Made by a program: the position numbers and the translations under genes. 64,000 nucleotides of DNA, from positions 684,433 to 748,432 of the forward strand of contig NZ_JAUYGV010000008.1 in assembly GCF_030690345.1 (NCBI RefSeq). The letters are read 5' to 3'. How positions within the stretch are numbered: position 1 is the stretch's first letter; every line of letters starts with the position of its first letter. Below the pieces are notes generated by a model. That model saw only the letters and a program-made list of their open reading frames with translations, was not told the DNA's origin and made no database searches. This DNA is from Rheinheimera sp. Lineage in GTDB: Bacteria > Pseudomonadota > Gammaproteobacteria > Enterobacterales > Alteromonadaceae. This document shows positions 50,301 through 59,099 of the stretch, piece by piece.

Positions 50301-51571
50301 TTCAGATACAGGCACAGTTGGTTGCCATTACGGGTAAGCGTAACCTGGCTCCAGACATTGTTAGCAACCACCGGGCTACTGCTGCCACCACTAAAGGTAT
50401 AGTAAGCACCCTTCAGGCCGGCACGGATTTCATTGTTGCCGTTAATGTATAGCTCCAGCTCGGTATTGGAACCGTTGCTACTGGCCGAAAACAATTCGCG
50501 AAAACTGTTACCGGCATCCAACCGGAACCACATCGACAAGCTAAAGTTAGTCAGCCCGTTGAGCGCTGCTGCCGGCACATTGATATAGTCATTGCCGGTT
50601 GCAGAAAAATCTCCCGCCTCCAGCACCTGACCATCGGCAACAGCACCAACATTTATGCCCGAGGCCGGATAGTTACCGGTTAGGTCAGCAATAACCCCGT
50701 TATTTACCGCTGTACATAGATCAAGCGGATAATGCGCACGGGCCTGCTGCAACGGCTCGTACAGTGTGCAAGCACCTGCCGGTGAGGCATTGGGTAAACA
50801 CTGGCCAAACACCTGGCTGCCACCCTGCACATTAACCGTCGAATACCCGGGGGCCTGCAGCACGCCGTATACTGTGCTGTCATTAAGGGTAATGGCGCCG
50901 CTATTGCTGCTGATATTCACCATAGCGCCGGCTGAACCAATGTTACTGTCATCTATTGATACGGTGCTGGCGCCGCTGATACTGCCGCTTTGCATAGTGA
51001 CACCGGACAGCGTCATAATGTTGTTTGACAGCATAACAAAATCACCCGCCAGGGTGCCGCCGGTCAAATTCATTCCCGAGCGCGCAGTAGCGCCGCCGGA
51101 TAAATCGGTACCGTTGCTGGTAATAGTATTATTGTTACTGCTGACCAGGCCGGTAACGCTGCCGCCGGTCAGATTAATGCTACCGCCGCTACTTATACTG
51201 CCGTTTACCGTGCTGTTAGTCAGCGAGATCGCCGCGCTGGAGGCCGTTATATTGCCCCAGACAACATTAGTGTTGGTACTGGTAATACTGCCGTAATCAC
51301 TTTGCAGGTTAATCCGCGTTGCCGCACTGCCTATCGTCGCGCCATTCAGGCTAAAACCGTTATTAGCAATCAGTGTTGCAGTGGCATTTGCCACCACAAT
51401 ATCGCCGTTATTTAACGTAACACGGCCGTTACCATTGCAGCGAAAGGTATTGCCATTCACTGACCAATTGGTACTGCACGGCGGGTAGTTGCCGCTGCCG
51501 AGGTTATAGGTTGCCGCACTTAGCGGCATTGCGCACAGCAACAGTAGCCACAGCCAGAATACTTGTTTCAT
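47309..51571 (-). CDS. mshQ: MSHA biogenesis protein MshQ (large, LamG-like and lectin-like regions)
   Basis: Signal peptide [20 protein letters not shown]; DUF6701-type C-terminus; end of msh operon next to mreB. Confidence 0.85.
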   Translation of the reverse strand: [1420 protein letters not shown]

Positions 51572-51981
51572 TGCCGCACCTCTATTTGTACCGTGCGGCT
51601 GGTCAGGAAACCGGCGGCCACGCAATTTGCTGTGCTGCTAAGCTGAAACAGCGGTACGGCACCGGGTGTGGTGGCGGTATAAGCCTTACAACTTAAGCTG
51701 GCGCTGCAGCCTTGCAACGCCGGGCCGCTAAACGTATGCGCTGCGCTGACGGCCGTGCAATCGGCGCTGTTGTTGTCTAACGGAAATAACTCTGTCAGCG
51801 CCAGCTCCAGGCCACTTTGCGCGGCAAACAAACTGCGATTGCCCTGCACTTCATATACTACGGTTTGCGCACTGCTGCTAAGCAAGCGCGCCATACTCAG
51901 CGCCAGCGCCAGCATCACTACAATAACAAAAACCGCGATAACCAGCGCACTGCCGCGCTGCGCATAATAGTTAAGGTACAT
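51568..51981 (-). CDS. mshP: MSHA biogenesis protein MshP
   Basis: MYLNYYAQRGSALVIAVFVIVVMLALALSMARLL; operon position. Confidence 0.85.
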   Translation of the reverse strand: MYLNYYAQRGSALVIAVFVIVVMLALALSMARLLSSSAQTVVYEVQGNRSLFAAQSGLELALTELFPLDNNSADCTAVSAAHTFSGPALQGCSASLSCKAYTATTPGAVPLFQLSSTANCVAAGFLTSRTVQIEVRQ

Positions 51982-52765
51982 TGGGCAGGTGCACCTCATA
52001 GTTAAAAAACATATCAGAACCGCTATCGGCACCAAACTGCAAAAACATATTTACCACTGCATTGCGGGTTAGCACCGCCTCCTGCACCTGAAATTGCGCA
52101 TTTTTAACCTGCTGTGCCATTAACACCCCGGCACCGGCCGGCGGGTTGCCGGCAGAAAAATCGTAACCCACCAGGCGGCGGATCTCACCATCACGGGCAC
52201 AATAACTGACACTGTTTTGCAAAATATAGAAGCGCCGCTCCGGCGAATCCGTGGCAAAGCTGTGGGCGGCGGCCAGCTCCAGCTCCACCGTAGCCCCCTG
52301 TGCCGGGTTGGTTATTGCGGCCGCATTCGTCACCGTAGCGCCTTGCAATGACACCCGCCTGTCGCTGGCGGCGTAATAATGTGCCGGCCCGGTGGGATAC
52401 ACTATAAGCTGCTGCGCCAACAAGCTGTTGTTCCAGTCAAATAACTCCAGTTGTACTTCATCACTGCTTTGTGGTGCCACCGGCAGGCGGCGGTATATAC
52501 CGCTGGCAGCTACCGGAGTAAATTCAACACAACTGCTTAAACCGGCCACCTCATTTACCCGCACGCTGTTTGGCGCCGCGTTGCGCAGTTCGCGCACTAA
52601 ACGCTCGGCTACAAAGCGGCTTTGGCCAAGAATTTGCTCGCGCCCCGCCACATCGGCATACATTCTGGCGCCCAGGCCAAGGTAGCTGCTTACCGCCACC
52701 GCTAAAATAGCCAGGATCACCAGAGTAATTACCAGCTCAACCAGAGTAAAACCGCGCGCGCGCAT
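51971..52765 (-). CDS. mshO: MSHA minor pilin MshO
   Basis: MRARGFTLVELVITLVILAILAV prepilin motif; position. Confidence 0.87.
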   Translation of the reverse strand: MRARGFTLVELVITLVILAILAVAVSSYLGLGARMYADVAGREQILGQSRFVAERLVRELRNAAPNSVRVNEVAGLSSCVEFTPVAASGIYRRLPVAPQSSDEVQLELFDWNNSLLAQQLIVYPTGPAHYYAASDRRVSLQGATVTNAAAITNPAQGATVELELAAAHSFATDSPERRFYILQNSVSYCARDGEIRRLVGYDFSAGNPPAGAGVLMAQQVKNAQFQVQEAVLTRNAVVNMFLQFGADSGSDMFFNYEVHLPNVP

Positions 52766-53316
52766 TACCAGTTACCCCGCAGTGCAGCAAACTCAATCAC
52801 ATCGCCGGTGGGTGTGGTTATCTGCAACTGAATACGCTTAGTTTGCGCTGAGGCGTAACTTACCTGAACCTGCACGCGGTAGGCGCGGTAAATATCCAGC
52901 AGGCGCGCATCGGCGCTGCCGAAAATACTGTTAATTTGATCGCCGCTGACATCAAGGTTATGAAAGTCGTCTACGTCGTTATAGTGTTCGCGCTGTTCAC
53001 GCTCGGCCGGCGTACAAAAGGGAGCGCCGTTGCGGCATTCCGGGCCAAAATCTGCCGCCGGCGTGCAGGGTTTGGCGCCGGTTTCATTGCAGCGCAATAA
53101 GCTGCCGCTGCGGCTGGATTGTTGATCAAAGGCTTTGCCGAAGATTTCATTCATCAGGCTTTGGCCAAGCTCTGCCGCGCGCACCTGATGCCAGGGATCA
53201 GCGCTTTTTAACAAAATGGGGCCCAGCACCGAGGTAATAATGGCCAGGCTGATACCCAGCACAACAATACCGGCAATTAATTCTATTAAGGTCACACCGC
53301 GGCTGCGTTTTAGCAT
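52765..53316 (-). CDS. mshD: MSHA minor pilin MshD
   Basis: MLKRSRGVTLIELIAGIVVLGISLAI; position. Confidence 0.87.
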   Translation of the reverse strand: MLKRSRGVTLIELIAGIVVLGISLAIITSVLGPILLKSADPWHQVRAAELGQSLMNEIFGKAFDQQSSRSGSLLRCNETGAKPCTPAADFGPECRNGAPFCTPAEREQREHYNDVDDFHNLDVSGDQINSIFGSADARLLDIYRAYRVQVQVSYASAQTKRIQLQITTPTGDVIEFAALRGNW

Positions 53317-53753
53317 GGGTGTATATAGCCTTCGCTTGCAATACACACGTTTAGTGTAGTCTGTCCCTGCAGCGTTATAGTGCAACTGCCGGCACTGCAA
53401 GCCGGCCGGCCCAGATTGTCAAAGCTGATAGTGCCGGCCGGTGCCAGAGTTACCGCATCGCGCGCAGCCACACACACTACCGCGCTGGTATCGGCATCAT
53501 TACAAGTGGCAGCGCCGATAAGAACGGAAGCAGCGGAGACATTAACAGCGGGGGTAATACAATCTGTGCATTGCATCGCTTGAATTTGTACGCGGCGCAG
53601 TAAGTTAAGCAGCTGATCCTGATACAGATATTCTGAGGTGCCGGCAGTAGTAAAAAAACGCGGGGCTATGCTGACACTTAATACCGCCAGTACTACGATG
53701 ACAACGATCAGCTCAATTAGCGTGTAACCGCAAAAGTTAAGCCTGTTACGCAT
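53310..53753 (-). CDS. mshC: MSHA minor pilin MshC
   Basis: MRNRLNFCGYTLIELIVVIVVLAVLSVSIAPRFF. Confidence 0.85.
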   Translation of the reverse strand: MRNRLNFCGYTLIELIVVIVVLAVLSVSIAPRFFTTAGTSEYLYQDQLLNLLRRVQIQAMQCTDCITPAVNVSAASVLIGAATCNDADTSAVVCVAARDAVTLAPAGTISFDNLGRPACSAGSCTITLQGQTTLNVCIASEGYIHPC

Positions 53754-53774
53754 AAACGGCCCCTTTAACAGCAA

Positions 53775-53844
53775 CCCCGCCAACAGCATAACACCGACGG
53801 CGGGGCTAACACCCGGCGCTGCACTAAATGTAAATGCAGCGCCG
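53775..53844 (-). promoter_or_regulatory. Two consecutive hairpins 3' of mshA
   Basis: CGGCGCTGCA...TGCAGCGCCG (53814..53844) and CCCCGCC...GGCGGGG (53775..53805). Confidence 0.55.
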
Positions 53845-53862
53845 ACTAATCAGCTGACTAAA

Positions 53863-54375
53863 TTAGTTAGCACAACCATCTGTATCTAATAAAATTACCG
53901 GTGGGTCATCCGCACTGGTAGCATTAGTGTACTGCAGGTAGCAACCTTTACTGGTAATACCCGTCTCATCTGCTGCAGAAGGAATGCCTACTACTGAACT
54001 TTGTGCAATATAAATATCGCCGCCGTCAATAAAAAACACCCAATCTGTTGTGGCAGCAGCAGCGCCCATAAGAGATGCATCTAACGAAGCGGCGGCAACA
54101 ACGCCAGCGGCTGTAGCCGATGGATAGCCGTAAATCACCTCAATACCGCCAGAGGTCAAATTTGATGCTGTATCACCCAGGCGCCCTTCAATAGCTGCTT
54201 TGGCATATACCGTTTGCGCGCCGCCTTGCACTGCACCTTTTAAACCGTTGACCACACTAACACGGGCGTCACCGGCAAAGTTAAAAAAGCGTGGTGCTGC
54301 CGTTACCGCCAGAATACCCAGAATAACGATAACAATAATTAACTCAATTAATGTAAAACCTTGATTACGTTTCAT
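53863..54375 (-). CDS. mshA: MSHA major pilin MshA
   Basis: MKRNQGFTLIELIIVIVILGILAVTAAPRFF. Confidence 0.85.
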   Translation of the reverse strand: MKRNQGFTLIELIIVIVILGILAVTAAPRFFNFAGDARVSVVNGLKGAVQGGAQTVYAKAAIEGRLGDTASNLTSGGIEVIYGYPSATAAGVVAAASLDASLMGAAAATTDWVFFIDGGDIYIAQSSVVGIPSAADETGITSKGCYLQYTNATSADDPPVILLDTDGCAN

Positions 54376-54390
54376 AATACTGCCTTTGGA

Positions 54391-54939
54391 TTACGGTTTA
54401 TTTAAGAAAATAGATACCTGACCCGTTGACGGATTATAGGTAAAACCATTGGTCGCAGTTATGCCGGCAGCTGGTGCCGCTGTTAAACCTGCCGTTTGGT
54501 GAAATTCACACACCGGAGCGGCATAACGCACAAAAATATTGTCGTTTGCATCAAATGCTGTATCAGCAGTTGGCGGGCTTTGAAAAACACTCTGAAATGC
54601 AGCTATACATTCTGCTGCAGTTACGCTGGCAACCACTGATGCCACCAGTGGTGTACCGCCTCCTGTGGGGTAACCAAAAGCACTGTCCACACCAACATTG
54701 ACGCCATCATAGTTAATAGTGGCAACACCGGCTGTACCAGCAGGACGGCCCTCAACTTCCCATTGCGCACGCACCAAACCTACTGCAGAAGCAAAACCGC
54801 CTGCTATACCTTGCAGAGAAGCATCTTCAGCCTCTGCAGTTACATTTAAAAAGCGTGGTAAAGCTGTAGCGGCTAATAAGCCTAAAATAATCACTACGAT
54901 AATCAGCTCTATTAAAGTAAAACCTGATTGTCTTTTCAT
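54391..54939 (-). CDS. mshB: MSHA pilin MshB
   Basis: MKRQSGFTLIELIIVVIILGLLAATALPRFLNVT; just upstream of mshA. Confidence 0.83.
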   Translation of the reverse strand: MKRQSGFTLIELIIVVIILGLLAATALPRFLNVTAEAEDASLQGIAGGFASAVGLVRAQWEVEGRPAGTAGVATINYDGVNVGVDSAFGYPTGGGTPLVASVVASVTAAECIAAFQSVFQSPPTADTAFDANDNIFVRYAAPVCEFHQTAGLTAAPAAGITATNGFTYNPSTGQVSIFLNKP

Positions 54940-55032
54940 CTTTGTATCTCCCATCCGTTTGTTATCATTAGTATATCGTTAAAATCTGTAATTACACTTA
55001 CTTTGTCAACAGCTTTACACTGCTGCTACCTG

Positions 55033-56256
55033 TCAGGTGCCCTTGTAGGCGTTGAGCATATCCCACATTGGCGTAAAAATACCCAGCGCTAAAATCAGTA
55101 CCATTACTGCCACTACGGCAATAAGAATCGGTTCTATTTTGGCGGTCAGGCTTTTTAAATCAAACGCCACTTCGCGCTCATAAAAGCCGGCCACTTCGGC
55201 CAGCATTTCATCCATAGCACCGGTTTCTTCGCCTACAGCCAGCATTTGCAGTACCAGCGGGGTAAACATGCCGCTTTGCTGGCTTACCTTAAGTAAGCTT
55301 TCGCCACGTTCTATACTGCGGCGCATTTCACGGATTTTACTGCCGAGGTGCTCATTATCTACCGCGTCGGCCACCAGGGTTAACGCACTGGTCATGGGTA
55401 CACCGGCCTTTAACATCATGCCAAAGCTGCGGGCAAAGCGGCCCAACGTAGCGCGGTAAATTAAATCGCCTACAAGCGGCACGGCCAGCTTCCATCTACC
55501 CCATGTTAAGCGACCCTTATCGGTCTTAACATAAGCGCGCAGCGCCAAAGCACCGCCCACAGCCATGATTAACATTAACGGCCAGAAGCGGACAAAAAAC
55601 GCCGAGCTGGCCAGCAAAGCTTTGGTAGACCACGGCAGTTCAGCATTAAAGCGGGCAAACATAGCGGCAAACTGCGGAATAACCGCCAGGTTAAGAATAA
55701 ACATTGCTACCACTAAGGTGAGTAACACAAAAATAGGGTAACGGGTAGCCTGTTTAATTTGCTTGCGGGTTTCCAGCTCCTGCTCAAAATAATAAGTCAG
55801 CTGTAAAAAGGCTTCATCCAGCCGGCCGGTGTTTTCACCCACGTGCACTATGCTCACCATCAGCCGGCTGAATACGTCGGGGTGCAGCGCCAGCGCTTGC
55901 GACAAATTCCGGCCGCTTTCCAGTTGCTCTACCAACTGCGGCAACAACAGCTGCAGGCGCTTAGATGCTGTGCTTTGTGCCAAACCTTCAATGGCGCGGA
56001 TAATAGGAATGCCGGCCCGCATTAACGAGTACATCTGGCGCGAAAACATAATTAAGTCAGTTAACGACACCTTGCTTTGCCACAGCACTATGCCTTTAAC
56101 AGCGCTGCTGCTTTGTTGCTGCTGCCGTTGAATACTCAGCGGTATATAGCTGCGCCGGCGCAATAAATCGGCCGCGGCGCCTTCATTGCCGGCTTCTACT
56201 TCCCCGCTGACGGCCTGGCCGGCAGCATCTCGCGCTTTGTAAGCAAATAGTGCCAT
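55033..56256 (-). CDS. mshG: Type II secretion/type IV pilus inner membrane protein MshG
   Basis: PilC/GspF family: MFSRQMYSLMRAGIPIIRAIEGL. Confidence 0.92.
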   Translation of the reverse strand: MALFAYKARDAAGQAVSGEVEAGNEGAAADLLRRRSYIPLSIQRQQQQSSSAVKGIVLWQSKVSLTDLIMFSRQMYSLMRAGIPIIRAIEGLAQSTASKRLQLLLPQLVEQLESGRNLSQALALHPDVFSRLMVSIVHVGENTGRLDEAFLQLTYYFEQELETRKQIKQATRYPIFVLLTLVVAMFILNLAVIPQFAAMFARFNAELPWSTKALLASSAFFVRFWPLMLIMAVGGALALRAYVKTDKGRLTWGRWKLAVPLVGDLIYRATLGRFARSFGMMLKAGVPMTSALTLVADAVDNEHLGSKIREMRRSIERGESLLKVSQQSGMFTPLVLQMLAVGEETGAMDEMLAEVAGFYEREVAFDLKSLTAKIEPILIAVVAVMVLILALGIFTPMWDMLNAYKGT

Positions 56257-56260
56257 AGGC

Positions 56261-57991
56261 TTAGCTTTCCTCTGCCGCTGGCAGTGGGTCGGTATCCAGA
56301 TACTCGGATACGCGGATCACTTCATCCAGGCTGGTAACGCCCTGCTGAGCGTACTGCAAGGCCATAGTGCCCAGGCTGGTAAAATCTGCACTGTGATGCG
56401 CCAGGTTAGTAAAAGCTTCAGTGTCACTGCGCCTTAACGCATCGGCCAGCGGTTTGGTGATCATCAACAGTTCAAACACACCCAGCCGGCCTTTATAGCC
56501 GCTGTGGTTACAGGATTGACAGCCGGGCGCATGCCAGTATTTTGCCGACACACTGGTTTTATGATGCCGCAACCAGCTGCTTTCCAACTCGTCGGGTTGG
56601 TACGGTTGTTTGCAGTAATCACACAGCCGCCGCACCAGGCGCTGCGCTACTATGGCGCGCAAAGCTGATGCCACCAGATAAGGCGCCGCACCCATATCTA
56701 TTAGGCGCAAGGTACTGGTTACCGCATCATTGGTGTGTAAGGTAGATAACACCAGGTGGCCGGTTAAGGCGCCACGCAGGCCCATCTCTGCCGTTTCCTG
56801 ATCGCGCATTTCCCCCACCATGATGATGTCCGGGTCCTGGCGTAAGGTGGTGCGCAGTACATTACTGAAACTCAGGCCTATTTTATGATTCACCTGTACC
56901 TGGTTTATCCGTGGCAAGCGGTACTCTACCGGGTCTTCTACGGTAATAATTTTACTGCCGGCCTGGTTTAACTCGCTAAGCAAACCATACAGGGTAGTAG
57001 TTTTACCTGAGCCGGTTGGGCCGGTAACCAAAATCATGCCGTGCGGACTTTGAATAATACGGCGTAATTTGGCCAGCATCGGCGCCGGAATGCCGGTTTC
57101 TTCCAGTCGCAGTAAGCCGGCAGATTGGTCCAGCAAACGCATTACCACAGACTCGCCGTATTGCACCGGCATGGTGGAAATACGCACATCTATCTGGTGT
57201 TTTTTTACGTTGATTTGAAAACGGCCATCCTGCGGCAAGCGTTTTTCCGAGATATCCAGGTTTGCCATCAGCTTTAAGCGCAGTACCAGCGCCGAAGCGA
57301 TACTGACCTGATTAAGGATATTTTCCTGCAACACGCCGTCTACCCGCTGGCGGATGCGCAGCACTTTGTCATCCGGTTCTATATGGATATCTGACGCTTT
57401 AACCTGTACTGCGTCTTCAAAAATCGATTGCAGCAACTTAACAATGGTGTTGTCGGCGTCAATTTGCTCGTCCAGTGCGCTGACATCCAGCCCGCTGTCG
57501 TCACCGTGCTCGGCCTTCAGCTGGGTGGCAAAGCTTTCAATTTGCCGCGTGCGGCGATACAAGGTGTCAAACGCTTGAATTAACTGGCTTTCCCGCACTA
57601 CGGCCAGCTCTATTTGCCGTGGCGCCAGCAGTTCTGCCAGTTGATCCATTGCGGCTAAATCGGCCGGGTCACTCATGCCCAGCAGTACAGTGTCATCACG
57701 ATCTTCCAGCACCAGGGCACGGAAACGCCGCGCCTGCACTTCGGGCAATAGTTGCACAGCTTTCGGATCTATCGGCTTTTGCGCGATATCCAGAAACGGC
57801 ACATTCAGCTGCTGCGCCAAAAACTGCAACAGCTGGGCTTCTGACAGAAAATTCAGCTCGGTCAGCGTGGAGCCTAACTTACGGCCGCTTTGCTGTTGTT
57901 GGGTTAACGCTTGTTGTAACTGTGGCTCTGAGATAATGCCCTCATGCACCAGTAAATCACCCAAACGCATTTTTAAACGTGGTCTTTGCAT
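56261..57991 (-). CDS. mshE: MSHA ATPase MshE
   Basis: GspE N-terminal domain plus LVTGPTGSGKTTTLYGLLSELN. Confidence 0.93.
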   Translation of the reverse strand: MQRPRLKMRLGDLLVHEGIISEPQLQQALTQQQQSGRKLGSTLTELNFLSEAQLLQFLAQQLNVPFLDIAQKPIDPKAVQLLPEVQARRFRALVLEDRDDTVLLGMSDPADLAAMDQLAELLAPRQIELAVVRESQLIQAFDTLYRRTRQIESFATQLKAEHGDDSGLDVSALDEQIDADNTIVKLLQSIFEDAVQVKASDIHIEPDDKVLRIRQRVDGVLQENILNQVSIASALVLRLKLMANLDISEKRLPQDGRFQINVKKHQIDVRISTMPVQYGESVVMRLLDQSAGLLRLEETGIPAPMLAKLRRIIQSPHGMILVTGPTGSGKTTTLYGLLSELNQAGSKIITVEDPVEYRLPRINQVQVNHKIGLSFSNVLRTTLRQDPDIIMVGEMRDQETAEMGLRGALTGHLVLSTLHTNDAVTSTLRLIDMGAAPYLVASALRAIVAQRLVRRLCDYCKQPYQPDELESSWLRHHKTSVSAKYWHAPGCQSCNHSGYKGRLGVFELLMITKPLADALRRSDTEAFTNLAHHSADFTSLGTMALQYAQQGVTSLDEVIRVSEYLDTDPLPAAEES

Positions 57992-57995
57992 CAGG

Positions 57996-59099
57996 TTACT
58001 CTGTAGCAGCTAAACGCTGTTGAATGTAATTCCGGCTGGCAGCAGACAGTGTTTCACTGTGTTGCCATGCCTGGCGATAATAATGCTGTGCCTGAGCGCG
58101 CTCGGCCTGTGCATCAAATGAAATAGCCGCCCCCAGCCACCAACGCCCCTGCTGTGGTTGCAGCACCACCAGTTGCGAAAACCAGTGCAGTGCTCCCTGA
58201 TGCTGCCCCAATTGCTGCAGCGCGGTCGCCTTCATGCCGTAGTAATCCGGTTGCTGCGCTAAGGTAAATTGTGGCGGCAACAAGGCATCTACCGCTTGCC
58301 ATTGCTGCGCTGCCGCAGCGTGCTGCGCCAGCATTAACTGAATATCGGCATGCACTATGCCTTGTGCCACCGCTTGTTGTAACACTGCATGGGCTTGTGC
58401 CGGCTGTCCCAGTTGCAACCACAGCCCGGCCTGCGCCAGATATAACTCCGCGTCTTGCGGCGTTAGCTGCTGCAGTTGCTGCCAGTATTGCAACGCCTGC
58501 TGCAATTGGCCGTTTTGTGCAGCAGCCAGCGCTTGCTGCCGTAACCCGGCTTTACGCTGCGCTATGGGTTCGGCCGCATGTTCAATTGTCATCTTACCGG
58601 CCGGCGCTGCGGCTTTAGTAACCGGGGCCGGAACCTCGTTTACCACTATAGCTTGCTGTGATGCTTGTGATTGTGGCAAAGCCTGTAGCGGTACAATAAC
58701 GGCTACCGGCAACGGCTGCTCAACTGTGTTTTCTGTGCTTTCTGCATTCTCAGCACTTTCTGCGCGGACGCTATTGGCAGCCTCTACGCTACCAAGCACT
58801 GAACCATCAGCCGCAGCCGCTACTGCAGTATCCGCGGTTAAACTCTGTGCTATCTCCACAACATCTGTAGCCGCCGCTGGCTGTAGCACAGGCGTTGTCG
58901 CGGCAGGGTTATCCGCGGCGACATCGCGGGTTAAAATGGCGTACACCGCAAAGCAGAGTAAGCAGAAGCTTAGCAACAACAATATATTCAGCCATAATGG
59001 CCGGTCCGGCCGGTAGGCCAATTGCGCCGCCGGCTCTGTGGCAACAGCTGTGTGTTGGCGCTGCTCTAAATCGCGCAGCATTTTATTTAATACACTCAT
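57996..59099 (-). CDS. mshN: MSHA biogenesis protein MshN (TPR)
   Basis: MSVLNKMLRDLEQRQ; TM; C-terminal TPR; position. Confidence 0.87.
   Translation of the reverse strand: MSVLNKMLRDLEQRQHTAVATEPAAQLAYRPDRPLWLNILLLLSFCLLCFAVYAILTRDVAADNPAATTPVLQPAAATDVVEIAQSLTADTAVAAAADGSVLGSVEAANSVRAESAENAESTENTVEQPLPVAVIVPLQALPQSQASQQAIVVNEVPAPVTKAAAPAGKMTIEHAAEPIAQRKAGLRQQALAAAQNGQLQQALQYWQQLQQLTPQDAELYLAQAGLWLQLGQPAQAHAVLQQAVAQGIVHADIQLMLAQHAAAAQQWQAVDALLPPQFTLAQQPDYYGMKATALQQLGQHQGALHWFSQLVVLQPQQGRWWLGAAISFDAQAERAQAQHYYRQAWQHSETLSAASRNYIQQRLAATE

Noticed and set aside
58357-59016. 219-aa plus-strand ORF opposite mshN
   Set aside because: Cys/Ala/Ser-rich composition typical of antisense frames in GC-rich repetitive coding DNA.
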